Of a stretch of DNA of 64,000 nt, positions 1 through 7,997 are shown piece after piece. Origin of the DNA: Geoanaerobacter sp964528055 (GTDB taxonomy: Bacteria > Desulfobacterota > Desulfuromonadia > Geobacterales > DSM-12255); contig CAZGQM010000006.1 in the NCBI GenBank assembly GCA_964528055.1, positions 62,001-126,000 of the forward strand, in the 5' to 3' direction. The notes beneath the pieces were generated by a model. The model was not told the DNA's origin. It saw only the letters and a list, made by a program, of their open reading frames with translations, and ran no database searches. The stretch's first letter is position 1, and the number at the start of each line of letters is the position of its first letter. Made by a program: the position numbers and the translations under genes.

Positions 1-383
1 CTTCGTTCATTAACAACTTCATCGATAAACGTGACTTTGAAGTGGTACTACTCGGTTGGACCCTTGGTCAGGATCCGGACATCTTCGACGTCTGGCATTC
101 CAGCAAGACGGGTAAAAAAGAGCTCAATTTCATCGGCTACAAAAATGAAGAGGTTGACCGTCTCATCGAAAAAGGACGGGGCACCTTCGATCATGAGGAG
201 CGAAAGCGCTGCTACTGGCGAATCCAGGAGATCCTGGCTGAGGACCAGCCATATACGTTTCTGTATGTTCCCGATGCCCTGCCGGCGGTAAGTGCACGAT
301 TCCGCGCCATAGAGCCGGCGCCGCTCGGTCTCATGCATAATTTCATCAAGTGGTACGTGCCAAAGACGGAGCAGGTGTACTGA
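1..383 (+). CDS. Oligopeptide ABC transporter, periplasmic substrate-binding protein (3' end only)
   Basis: The reading frame is open from the left edge (frame starting at base 3) and stops at TGA 381-383, so only the last about 126 residues are visible. The tail contains the GWTLGQDPDIFDVWHSS and EPAPLGLMHNFIKWYVPK segments typical of the C-terminal lobe of the SBP_bac_5 (DppA/OppA) family. Such proteins capture peptides in the periplasm and hand them to an inner-membrane permease pair. The stop overlaps the next gene's ATG (TGATG at 381-385), which implies translational coupling to the permease. The peptide class cannot be read from this fragment. Confidence 0.88.
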   Translation, partial: SFINNFIDKRDFEVVLLGWTLGQDPDIFDVWHSSKTGKKELNFIGYKNEEVDRLIEKGRGTFDHEERKRCYWRIQEILAEDQPYTFLYVPDALPAVSARFRAIEPAPLGLMHNFIKWYVPKTEQVY

Positions 384-1369
384 TGCTAAAATACCTCATC
401 AAGCGCCTCCTGACACTCATCCCGCTTCTCATTGGGATAACTCTCATCACCTTTACCGTGATCCATCTAGCCCCGGGCGCTCCTGTGGATATGCAGCTCG
501 ACATGAGCCCAAAGATGTCTGCGGAGAGCAGAGAGCGGCTCAGGAAATTCTACGGCCTGGACCAACCGCTCCATATCCAGTATGTGAACTGGCTCGGAAG
601 AATGGCACAACTCGATTTCGGTCGTTCATTTTCTCCGGATAATCGGCCTGTGCTTGACAAGATTAAAGAACGGCTTCCGGTGACCATTTCACTTAACATG
701 ATCGCCCTTGTCATCGAGTTCGGCCTGGCAATACCGATAGGCATCCTTGCCGCGGTTCACCGCAATTCACTGCTGGATAAGGGGATAACCGTCTTCGTCT
801 TTCTCGGTTTTGCCGTTCCGACCTTCTGGCTGGCACTTCTGCTGATGCAGCTTTTCGGAGTGAAGCTGGGATGGCTGCCCATATCAGGGCTTCATTCTCT
901 GGGAAGTGACCAGTGGGGGTTTATGCAGCGTACCTGGGATCTGGCAAAGCACCTCATGCTTCCTATTGCAGTTGCATCCTTCGGAAGTCTGGCAGGGCTG
1001 TCTCGATTCATGCGCTCAACAATGCTTGAAGTGATTAGGCAGGACTACATAACCACTGCCCGTGCCAAGGGGCTCCCCGAGCGAACCGTCATCTTCGGAC
1101 ATGCCCTGCGCAATGCCCTTCTTCCGGTTATAACCCTGCTTGGTTTTTCGTTGCCCGGTCTGATCGGAGGGAGTGTGATTTTTGAAACCATCTTCGCCAT
1201 ACCAGGTATGGGTCAGCTGTTCTATATGGGGGTGATGGCCAGGGACTACCCGCTTGTGATGGGTATACTGGTTATCGGGGCAGGGCTTACACTTGTGGGA
1301 AACCTGCTGGCAGACATTTGCTACGCAATTGCCGACCCTCGCATAAGAACCGGCAATACGCTGTCATAA
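383..1369 (+). CDS. Peptide ABC transporter permease, DppB/OppB type
   Basis: This 328-residue inner-membrane permease starts at ATG 383, overlapping the binding protein's stop. It has an N-terminal membrane helix (about residues 9-29), the conserved HLAPGAPVD segment after it, and a BPD_transp_1 domain with an EAA-type loop near residues 222-245 (ARAKGLPERTV... followed by LRNALLPV). DppB and DppC normally form a heterodimeric channel and their genes are adjacent. Here no permease gene follows; the next gene is a small minus-strand ORF. A DppC-type partner lies at 24513-25367 on the other strand. The ATPase genes are not in the window. Confidence 0.92.
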   Translation: MLKYLIKRLLTLIPLLIGITLITFTVIHLAPGAPVDMQLDMSPKMSAESRERLRKFYGLDQPLHIQYVNWLGRMAQLDFGRSFSPDNRPVLDKIKERLPVTISLNMIALVIEFGLAIPIGILAAVHRNSLLDKGITVFVFLGFAVPTFWLALLLMQLFGVKLGWLPISGLHSLGSDQWGFMQRTWDLAKHLMLPIAVASFGSLAGLSRFMRSTMLEVIRQDYITTARAKGLPERTVIFGHALRNALLPVITLLGFSLPGLIGGSVIFETIFAIPGMGQLFYMGVMARDYPLVMGILVIGAGLTLVGNLLADICYAIADPRIRTGNTLS

Positions 1370-1387
1370 CAACGGTATGTGTTGAAT

Positions 1388-1627
1388 CTACTCTTCAGCA
1401 TCCAATGGAATGACCTTGTGTTTACCCAGAAGAGACCGACGTCGCTCCTGCCCCCTGTAGAGGTATTTCCTTGCAGTACACTCGCCACGCACTGCCACTT
1501 CCGGGATCTTGATCCAGCCGTCGCTACGCCTGAAGGCCACAACCTCGCCTGAGGATATACAGGCTTCAAGGTGATCTTCTTCGATGAACCGTTCCGTTCC
1601 CATGCTGTCAAGTATCTGGATATACAT
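1388..1627 (-). CDS. Small conserved-type hypothetical protein (79 aa)
   Basis: A 79-residue soluble protein with a good Shine-Dalgarno (GAGGTG, 5 nt before the ATG at 1627). It has an acidic N-terminal half and an RRSDGWIKIPE core followed by a basic GQERRRSLLGKHKV tail. There is no signal peptide, membrane segment or recognised catalytic motif. The RRSDGW plus basic tail recalls small proteins I associate with Geobacter genomes, but I cannot assign a family or function. It stands alone between the dppB-type gene and the Sel1-repeat gene. Confidence 0.7.
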   Translation of the reverse strand: MYIQILDSMGTERFIEEDHLEACISSGEVVAFRRSDGWIKIPEVAVRGECTARKYLYRGQERRRSLLGKHKVIPLDAEE

Positions 1628-1707
1628 GGAGACACCTCGTTCATCATATATCTACCTATCATGACTAAGTATAGATACTGCAAATTCTCTGTCAAACAAA
1701 TCAGGGG

Positions 1708-2868
1708 TCAGAGATGAGGGACCGTGCGGGAACCTAGGAATTCCAAGGTCTTCTGGGCCTGATCGAGCCCCTGCTCGGCAGCCTTTTGGAACCATCCCAG
1801 TGCTTCGATCTTGTTCTGCTTGACACCGTAACCGTTGTAGTACATAAGCCCCAGATGGAACTGGGACTGGTCAAGACCCAGCTCGGCAGCCTTCCTATAC
1901 CATTTAAAGGCCTCCTTCCGATCCTGCTTTACCCCTTCACCTTTGTCATACATCTGACCAAGGATAAACTGTGCTTCGGCAGAACCCTGATCGGCAGCCA
2001 TTCTGAACCATTTGATCGCTTGTTTGCGGTCTTGAGTCAGTACCGCACCCTTAACATAGGCAAGGCCAACCACGTACTGGGCATCGGCATTACCGCGATC
2101 GGCAGCCTTACGGTACCATTTGAGGGCCTCCCGGTTATCCTTCGTGACGACTTCCCCGTGATCATAGATAAGGCCGAGGCTGTATTGAGCCTTGGCAAAC
2201 CCCTGTTCCGCTGCTTTCCGGTACCACTTGAATGCCTCTTTCTTGTCCTGACCGACCCCTTCTCCTTTGTCGTACAGAACTCCAAGTTGATACTGAGCAC
2301 GAGCCACTCCCTGATCGGCAGCCTTATGATACCATTTGGCAGCAGTCTCCTTGCTCTGCTCCACACCATCTCCGATGTCGTACTTGAGGCTCAGATTGAG
2401 CTGCGCATTGGCATGCCCCTGTTCGGCAGCCTTGTGATACCACCTGGCGGCCTCAGCCTTGTCCTGCTTTACCCCGTCACCTTTGTCCAATAGCTGGCCA
2501 ATGGTAAACTGGGCATCTGCCAGCCCCTGTTCAGCAGCCTTTCTATACCACTTTGCCGATTCCTTCTTGTCCTGCCTGACCTCTTCCCCGATAGCATACA
2601 TGAGTCCCATGGTGATCTGGGCCTTGGCAAAACCCTGTTCAGCAGCCTTTCTATACCACTTTGCCGCCTCACGACGATCCTGCTTAACACCTTTGCCCGC
2701 TGAATACATCTGACCGACCTGGTAAACAGCTCTGGCACTGCCATCCATTTTGAACTCCCGTATGGCTGTTGCATAATCACCTTCATTATATGCCTGTTGC
2801 GCGGTATTGAAGTCGGCTTTTACCTGCAATGCTGCCAGCAGTATGATGCACACTAGTACGCTTTTCAT
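1708..2868 (-). CDS. Secreted Sel1/TPR-like repeat protein
   Basis: The 386-residue product begins with a signal peptide (MKSVLVCIILLAALQVKA) and then consists of about nine tandem 36-residue Sel1-like repeats of the form AQxxLGxxYxxGxGVKQDxxEAxKWYRKAAEQG. These alpha-helical solenoids act as protein-interaction scaffolds; no catalytic domain is attached. The start is supported by GAGAGGT about 6 nt before ATG 2868. High repeat-to-repeat identity at DNA level makes the locus prone to repeat-number change. Periplasmic location is inferred from the signal peptide, and the partner protein is unknown. Confidence 0.88.
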   Translation of the reverse strand: MKSVLVCIILLAALQVKADFNTAQQAYNEGDYATAIREFKMDGSARAVYQVGQMYSAGKGVKQDRREAAKWYRKAAEQGFAKAQITMGLMYAIGEEVRQDKKESAKWYRKAAEQGLADAQFTIGQLLDKGDGVKQDKAEAARWYHKAAEQGHANAQLNLSLKYDIGDGVEQSKETAAKWYHKAADQGVARAQYQLGVLYDKGEGVGQDKKEAFKWYRKAAEQGFAKAQYSLGLIYDHGEVVTKDNREALKWYRKAADRGNADAQYVVGLAYVKGAVLTQDRKQAIKWFRMAADQGSAEAQFILGQMYDKGEGVKQDRKEAFKWYRKAAELGLDQSQFHLGLMYYNGYGVKQNKIEALGWFQKAAEQGLDQAQKTLEFLGSRTVPHL

Positions 2869-3089
2869 TCCAGACCTCTCAAGAAGATGGATGTCGATAA
2901 TTGGATTTGATTGTAGCGCGTTTGCCTTGCTCCAACAACATAAAACAACACATAAAAGGCCGGTTTCAAAGGATGCAGAGAGAGGTTCAATCGCAGGGGG
3001 ATATGTGACAAGAATTGTGCATTATGCTAAAGAGATGGTATATATTTAGATACAAACTATCCCCTTCTTCTCCTTTTGTAGGAGCCTCT

Positions 3090-4079
3090 GTGTCACCTGC
3101 ACGTAACGTTGCCATCGCAATTAGCTTAGCGGTTATCTGTACAACAACATGGTTTCTCTCAAATAAAACATCGAGAGAAACGGTTGCATCAGTCAATCTA
3201 TCCGGCACTATCGAGAGCACGACAGTGACACCGGGATTCAAGGTAAACGGTCGGCTCAGAGAACGCCTTGTGGATGAAGGTGACGAGGTAAAGTTCGGAC
3301 AGGTCCTGGCAAGGCTCGAGACCGATGATCTTGAGCAGGAAGTTGCACTGCGCCAGGCCGATCTGCGCGCAGCCACGGAATTACTCAAAGAGCTTGAGGC
3401 CGGCAGTCGTCATGAGGAGGTTGCGCAGGCAGAGGCGGCCCTTGAACGGATCAAAGCTGAAGAAAAAAGGATTACGACGGATTATGCCCGCCAGGAGGAG
3501 TTGTTCAGACGCGAGGTCATAGCTAGTCGTGACGTAGAAAACTCGCGAGCAGCGCTACAGTCGATTAATGCACTGTCCAGAGAGGCGAATGAACGACTTA
3601 AACTGGTACGGAACGGCCCTCGCCCAGAAACTATCCGACAGGCCCGGGCAAAGGTCGACAGTCTCACCTCTGCGCTGGAGCTCTCCCGACATAGACTCAG
3701 TGATGCAACCCTGCTTTCACCCACGACCGGGACCGTGCTGGCCAAACATCTGGAGCCTGGTGAGCTGGTAAATACAACCACGCCGGTGGTGACCATCGGC
3801 GCACTCGATTCAGTCTGGGTGCGCGCCTATATTCCAGAAACAGAGATCGGAAAGATCAGGCTGGGAGAGGAGGCAATCATCAGCAGCGACACCTTCCCGG
3901 GCAGGTCCTACAAAGGTATCGTAAGTTTCATCTCGCCAGAGGCAGAGTTTACCCCTAAAAGCGTACAGACCCAAAAAGAGAGGGTCAAACTCGTTTTCCG
4001 CATAAAAATCAAGGTTGAAAACATGAAGCGGGAACTCAAGCCCGGCATGCCGGTTGACGCAGTATTGATCTCCAGATAA
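3090..4079 (+). CDS. HlyD-family periplasmic adaptor (membrane fusion protein), YbhG-like
   Basis: This adaptor links an inner-membrane ABC exporter to the periplasm or outer membrane. I place the start at GTG 3090 because a perfect AGGAG (3080-3084) lies 5 nt upstream; ATGs at 3015 and 3024 lack such a site and would add a poorly conserved extension. The 329-residue product has an N-terminal membrane anchor (about residues 6-23), a biotinyl-lipoyl half-motif (GRLRERLVDEGDEVKFGQVL), a long coiled-coil hairpin (about 85-200), the second lipoyl half (TGTVLAKHLEPGELV) and a beta-barrel domain. An ABC ATPase gene follows after 22 nt. Confidence 0.9.
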   Translation: MSPARNVAIAISLAVICTTTWFLSNKTSRETVASVNLSGTIESTTVTPGFKVNGRLRERLVDEGDEVKFGQVLARLETDDLEQEVALRQADLRAATELLKELEAGSRHEEVAQAEAALERIKAEEKRITTDYARQEELFRREVIASRDVENSRAALQSINALSREANERLKLVRNGPRPETIRQARAKVDSLTSALELSRHRLSDATLLSPTTGTVLAKHLEPGELVNTTTPVVTIGALDSVWVRAYIPETEIGKIRLGEEAIISSDTFPGRSYKGIVSFISPEAEFTPKSVQTQKERVKLVFRIKIKVENMKRELKPGMPVDAVLISR

Positions 4080-4089
4080 ACATGCCGTA

Positions 4090-4104
4090 GAGGGGACTAC
4101 CATC
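4090..4104 (+). promoter_or_regulatory. Strong Shine-Dalgarno in front of an ATC initiation codon
   Basis: GAGGGG at 4090-4095 is followed by a 6-nt spacer and then ATC at 4102-4104. No ATG, GTG or TTG occurs in this frame between the upstream in-frame stop (4066-4068) and GTG 4171. The position of the Shine-Dalgarno and the family-typical N-terminus IRVENISKTFG read from here point to ATC 4102 (or ATA 4105) as the start, possibly an ATG that mutated at its third base. Confidence 0.6.
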
Positions 4105-5895
4105 ATACGGGTTGAAAATATTTCTAAAACCTTCGGCACCCTTACTGCCGTTCATAGTCTCAACCTCTCTGTGGCGCAGGGTGAGCTGTTCGGACTTGTC
4201 GGTTCGGACGGTGCAGGCAAGACAACCATCATGCGTATGTTATCCGGAATCATGGACCCTGACGATGGAGATGCATGGGTAATGGGTCACCATACCGTGA
4301 GAGAGTCAGAGGAACTCAAGGAGCAGATCGGCTACATGAGCCAGCGCTTCGGGCTTTATCCCGATTTGACGGTTCTTGAGAATATCCATTTCTATGCGGA
4401 CATCTATGGAATCCCAGGAAAAGAGCGCGATGAGCGGATTGAGAAACTTCTCGCCTTCAGCAATCTTACCCCGTTCAAACGTCGTCAAGCAGGCAACCTT
4501 TCAGGTGGCATGAAACAGAAACTCGGTCTTGCATGCGCACTCATCCATACTCCAAGAGTACTTTTCCTCGACGAACCGACCAATGGTGTCGATCCTGTGA
4601 GTCGGCGAGACTTCTGGCGCATCCTGTATCAACTCCTTGAGGATGGAGTCACCATTTTTGTCGCAACCGCCTATCTTGATGAGGCTGACCGATGCAACCG
4701 GGTCGGGCTTATTCACCAGGGACGGCTCCTCGCCTGCGACACCCCTGAGCACCTGCGCGGGCTGATGAAAGGTAACATACTGGAGATCCGTACCAACCAA
4801 GCGCGAGAATCTGCCCGACTGCTCAGGAACCACTTCTCCGTCCGATCGGTAGGACTCTTTGGAGACCGCGTACACCTCGTCTCAGACAACCCATCAGAGG
4901 TCAAGGATAGAGCTATCGAGCTTCTACGCAACGGTGGCGTCGATCTGATGGATCTTCGAGAGATCGGGCCTAATCTGGAAGATGTTTTCGTTGCAATGCT
5001 GAGTGATACTGGAACAGGTCATGATCCGAGCCATTATTCTGAGGAGACGAGCGTTACCCCAAAATTCACCTCCGCAAAAAGAGAGAGTATCAGTTCCAAC
5101 GCAGTTACCAGTGACCTCTTTTCCGTAACACTGAGAAATCTTGAAAAACAGTTCGGAGCGTTCATTGCCGTTGACAAGCTAAGCCTTGACGTCAGAAAGG
5201 GAGAGATTTTCGGTTTTCTCGGCCCCAACGGAGCTGGGAAATCGACGACAATCAGGATGCTCTGTGGAATCCTCCAGCCAACCGGCGGGAGTGGTACGGT
5301 GGCAGGATTCGACATCATTTCCGAGGCAGAGAAGATCAAGGAGCATATCGGCTACATGAGCCAGAAATTTTCCCTGTACGACGACCTCACCGTTGAAGAG
5401 AATATAGATTTCTACAGCGGCATTTACCGAATAGCACCGGAGAAGAAAAAAGCGAGGAAGGAGTGGGTACTAATGATGGCCGGACTGACCGAACACCGCA
5501 GCTCCAGGACCGCCAACCTCTCCATCGGATGGAAGCAGCGACTGGCGCTCGGGTGTGCCATCCTTCACGAACCGCCCATCATTTTTCTCGACGAGCCTAC
5601 ATCAGGTGTTGACCCGATAAGCCGGCGCAGCTTCTGGGATCTGATAAACCACCTGGCGGATGACGGAGTCACGGTATTCGTAACAACGCATTATATGGAC
5701 GAGGCGGAATACTGCGACCGGCTCGGCCTCATATATCGGGGTGAACTGATAGCCGAAGGCTCGCCTGAGACCCTGAAAACAGGTCACATGCAGAATGAGA
5801 ACCTGGAGATGATTCCGTCAATGGAAGAGGTATTCGTCTCGCTGATAGAAGCCAGAGATCGTACAGAATCGCCACAGAGTGAATATGAAAAATAG
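4102..5895 (+). CDS. ABC exporter ATPase with two fused nucleotide-binding domains, YbhF-like
   Basis: The 597-residue product (start inferred at ATC 4102) carries two ATPase domains. NBD1 has Walker A GSDGAGKTT (about 34-42), signature LSGGMKQ (about 133) and Walker B LFLDEPTNGVD, but its H-loop reads VATAYLDEAD, with Ala where His is expected. NBD2 has Walker A GPNGAGKST (about 374), a variant signature LSIGWKQ and an intact H-loop TTHYMDEAE. This asymmetric pattern fits YbhF/RbbA-type exporters, which power an ABC-2 permease pair with an HlyD adaptor. No permease gene follows; only a 30-codon ORF overlaps the 3' end. A start at GTG 4171 would cut off the first strand of NBD1. Confidence 0.85.
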   Translation: MIRVENISKTFGTLTAVHSLNLSVAQGELFGLVGSDGAGKTTIMRMLSGIMDPDDGDAWVMGHHTVRESEELKEQIGYMSQRFGLYPDLTVLENIHFYADIYGIPGKERDERIEKLLAFSNLTPFKRRQAGNLSGGMKQKLGLACALIHTPRVLFLDEPTNGVDPVSRRDFWRILYQLLEDGVTIFVATAYLDEADRCNRVGLIHQGRLLACDTPEHLRGLMKGNILEIRTNQARESARLLRNHFSVRSVGLFGDRVHLVSDNPSEVKDRAIELLRNGGVDLMDLREIGPNLEDVFVAMLSDTGTGHDPSHYSEETSVTPKFTSAKRESISSNAVTSDLFSVTLRNLEKQFGAFIAVDKLSLDVRKGEIFGFLGPNGAGKSTTIRMLCGILQPTGGSGTVAGFDIISEAEKIKEHIGYMSQKFSLYDDLTVEENIDFYSGIYRIAPEKKKARKEWVLMMAGLTEHRSSRTANLSIGWKQRLALGCAILHEPPIIFLDEPTSGVDPISRRSFWDLINHLADDGVTVFVTTHYMDEAEYCDRLGLIYRGELIAEGSPETLKTGHMQNENLEMIPSMEEVFVSLIEARDRTESPQSEYEK

Positions 5896-5977
5896 TCCTG
5901 CGTCAGAAGCGAAACTCTTTACAGCGGAAAAAGTAACGGTCACACAAGAAGGAGAAAGCAACAAGGCAGCCCCCTGA
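5885..5977 (+). pseudogene. 30-codon ORF at the expected permease position, probable truncated remnant
   Basis: ATG 5885 overlaps the last 11 bases of the ATPase gene, as the first permease gene often does in this exporter type. The ORF encodes only 30 residues (MKNSPASEAKLFTAEK...) and ends at TGA 5975-5977 inside the hairpin that terminates the convergent FKBP gene. There is no membrane segment. It may be the severed 5' end of a lost ABC-2 permease gene or a chance ORF; the sequence does not decide between them. Confidence 0.35.
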
Positions 5978-5992
5978 TGGAGGCTGCCTTGT
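5961..5992 (-). terminator. Stem-loop terminator of the FKBP gene
   Basis: ACAAGGCAGCC (5961-5971) pairs perfectly with GGCTGCCTTGT (5982-5992) around a 10-nt loop, 25 nt after the stop of the minus-strand isomerase gene. The tract beyond it is moderately T-rich on the minus strand. It may also stop plus-strand readthrough from the exporter genes. Confidence 0.65.
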
Positions 5993-6016
5993 AAAAATCG
6001 CGTTGAATTTGTTATA

Positions 6017-6469
6017 TCAGAGGATCTCTACAAGCTTGATCTCGAAATTGAGATCTCGACCTGCAAGAGGATGATTGGCATCGAGTGTCACCTCTGTCTC
6101 TGTCATATCAACAACAAGAACAGTAAAAGTCTCGCCATCCTCGCGGGTCACCTCAAGCTGCCCTCCCAGCTCAGGCTCGAAACCGTCAGGCAGCCGGCTC
6201 TTCTCCACGACTCCAACCATCTCTTCAAGACGCGGACCGTATGCCTCATCCACTGGAATCTTCACATCCTTTTTTTCACCGATCTTCATACCGACAACCG
6301 CAGACTCAAAACCGGGGATGACCTGACCCTCGCCGATGACGAATTCAAGCGGACCTGTTTCGCAGCCGCATCCGTCATCCGAACATTCTGATGAATCAAA
6401 TACATCACCGTCATCGAGTCGCCCGGTGTAGTGAACCCTGACTTTGTCCCCCTGCTTAGCCTGTGCCAT
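6017..6469 (-). CDS. FKBP-type peptidyl-prolyl cis-trans isomerase, SlyD-like
   Basis: This is a 150-residue cytoplasmic prolyl isomerase and chaperone of the SlyD type. It has the FKBP strand VRVHYTGRLDDGDVFDSS, the GPLEFVIGEGQVIPGFE segment, and an inserted IF (flap) domain around residues 75-125 (DEAYGPRLEEMVGVVEKS...), which supplies chaperone activity in SlyD. It lacks the long His/Cys-rich metal-binding tail of E. coli SlyD, but a small Cys cluster (Cys29, Cys34, Cys36 in CSDDGCGC) sits in an early loop and could bind metal. AAAGGACG precedes ATG 6469. The gene is monocistronic. Confidence 0.92.
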   Translation of the reverse strand: MAQAKQGDKVRVHYTGRLDDGDVFDSSECSDDGCGCETGPLEFVIGEGQVIPGFESAVVGMKIGEKKDVKIPVDEAYGPRLEEMVGVVEKSRLPDGFEPELGGQLEVTREDGETFTVLVVDMTETEVTLDANHPLAGRDLNFEIKLVEIL

Positions 6470-6696
6470 TCTATAACGTCCTTTCGTTGCAGAAGGATCC
6501 GGGATTGAACCCTTACGGTGAGATTTCGCCTGCGCTTGCGCACTTTAGCAGAGTAACGGGTAAATTACCAACTAAAAGGAGGATCTCGCAAAAACTGCAT
6601 GAAGCGCCCGTTTTTTAGGCATAGTGGTCTCAAATTTATACAGGCCCGGTTGATATCTCAACATTTATTTACATGATTTAAAGCAGTTACATTAAT

Positions 6697-6712
6697 TGGC
6701 AAAGAGGTTGCT
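6697..6712 (+). promoter_or_regulatory. Sigma-54 (RpoN) promoter of the ammonium transporter
   Basis: TGGCAAAGAGGTTGCT matches the consensus TGGCACN5TTGCW, with the invariant GG (-24) and GC (-12) dinucleotides exactly 12 nt apart. Transcription should start near 6722-6725, about 45-50 nt before the amt start codon. RpoN with NtrC is the classical control of ammonium transporter genes under nitrogen limitation. Confidence 0.82.
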
Positions 6713-6722
6713 GATGGGTACG

Positions 6723-6746
6723 CGGCACCACTACGACGTGGTGCCG
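6723..6746 (+). promoter_or_regulatory. Nine-bp perfect hairpin in the amt 5' leader
   Basis: CGGCACCAC (6723-6731) pairs with GTGGTGCCG (6738-6746) around the loop TACGAC. It lies right at the predicted sigma-54 start and 12 nt before the GGAGG ribosome-binding site. It could protect the mRNA 5' end or bind a protein; no T-tract follows, so it is not a terminator. Confidence 0.5.
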
Positions 6747-6769
6747 AATCTGCCAACGGAGGTAGAACC

Positions 6770-7990
6770 ATGGACGCAGTGTCAGCGACCACAACAATCA
6801 AACAGAGTGCCGATGTACTATTCCTGATGCTTGGCGCAGTCATGGTGTTTGCCATGCATGCAGGATTTGCCTTCCTGGAGGTGGGTACAGTCAGGAAGAA
6901 GAACCAGGTCAACGCCTTTGTCAAGATACTCACCGATTGGTCGGTTTCGACCATCGCCTACTTTGTCATAGGGTTCCCCATTGCCTACGGCATCTCCTTT
7001 CTAAAGCCAGTACCAGCGTTAATGTCAGCTAATCAGGGTTACGACCTGGTCCACTACTTCTTCCTGCTCTGCTTCGCAGCCTGCATCCCTGCCATCATTT
7101 CAGGAGGCATTGCGGAACGGGCAAAGTTCTGGCCGCAGGTGATCGCCGGCGCGATCTTTGCCGGGCTCGCCTATCCACTCTTCGAGTCGCTTATCTGGGG
7201 TCAGAACAACTCCCTGCTACAGGGCATTTTCAAGAGTATCGGAGGCGCCGAGTTTCACGACTACGCCGGTTCGGTGGTGGTACATTCCATCGGCGGCTGG
7301 CTGGCGCTACCGGCAGTACTGTTGCTGGGCCCTCGTATGGGGCGGTACATGCGCGGCAGATCGCATCCCATCCCGATCAGCAACATTCCGTTTCTGGCGC
7401 TTGGCTCATGGATTCTGGCGGTCGGCTGGTTCGGCTTCAACGTAATGAGCGCGGGCAATCTTGAGAAGATTTCCGGGCTGGTGGCTGTCAACTCTCTCCT
7501 TGCAATGGTTGGTGGGGTACTTGGCGCACTTGTGGCGGGGAAAAACGATCCAGGTTTCATTCACAACGGAGCACTTGCCGGACTGATAGCAGTCTGCGCC
7601 GGTAGCGACATCATGCATCCGCTTGCATCCTTTGTTGTTGGTGCGATCGCTTCGGTGATCTTCGTGTATGGCTTCCATTTTGAACAGGAGAAACTGAAGA
7701 TAGATGACGTCCTTGGCGTCTGGCCTCTCCATGGCGTCATAGGAAGCTGGGGTGGGATTGCCGCAGGGATATTCGGCCAACCGCTCCTGGGAGGAGCAGG
7801 CGGAGTCAGCTTAGTTTCACAGCTTCTCGGAAGTCTGAGTGCCATAGCATTCGCCCTTATCACCGGTTTTGCGACCTATGGCATCCTCAAGAAGACCATC
7901 GGAATCCGGCTGTCACAAGAAGATGAGTTCAAGGGAGCTGACATAGCAATCCACTCTATTGGTGCCTATCCGGAAGACCACATCCGATAA
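6770..7990 (+). CDS. amt: Ammonium transporter (Amt family)
   Basis: This 406-residue inner-membrane channel imports ammonium. It has about 11 hydrophobic segments, the AFLEVGTVRKKNQVN signature after TM1, and the twin pore histidines His172 (in VVVHSIGGW) and His321 (in PLHGVIGSWGG). The C-terminal tail ends ADIAIHSIGAYPEDHIR, like the cytoplasmic tail that contacts PII proteins in other Amts. GGAGGTAGAACC precedes ATG 6770. No glnK (PII) gene is adjacent, unlike the usual glnK-amtB pair, so any PII partner is encoded elsewhere. A sigma-54 promoter lies 58 nt upstream of the start. Confidence 0.95.
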   Translation: MDAVSATTTIKQSADVLFLMLGAVMVFAMHAGFAFLEVGTVRKKNQVNAFVKILTDWSVSTIAYFVIGFPIAYGISFLKPVPALMSANQGYDLVHYFFLLCFAACIPAIISGGIAERAKFWPQVIAGAIFAGLAYPLFESLIWGQNNSLLQGIFKSIGGAEFHDYAGSVVVHSIGGWLALPAVLLLGPRMGRYMRGRSHPIPISNIPFLALGSWILAVGWFGFNVMSAGNLEKISGLVAVNSLLAMVGGVLGALVAGKNDPGFIHNGALAGLIAVCAGSDIMHPLASFVVGAIASVIFVYGFHFEQEKLKIDDVLGVWPLHGVIGSWGGIAAGIFGQPLLGGAGGVSLVSQLLGSLSAIAFALITGFATYGILKKTIGIRLSQEDEFKGADIAIHSIGAYPEDHIR

Positions 7991-7997
7991 CCTGCAA

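Noticed and set aside
1786..2493. 235-codon plus-strand ORF opposite the Sel1-repeat gene
   Set aside because: It is the antisense of a repetitive coding region; the minus-strand frame has a signal peptide, ribosome-binding site and Sel1 repeats.
1708..2868. CRISPR-like tandem repetition in the Sel1 gene
   Set aside because: The roughly 108-bp periodicity is coding (36-residue repeats) and the units diverge, without conserved direct repeats plus unique spacers.
6497..6513. tRNA-like T-arm: the minus strand contains GGTTCAATCCCGGATCC
   Set aside because: The flanking bases do not form a 5-bp T-stem, and no acceptor, D or anticodon arm can be built around it.
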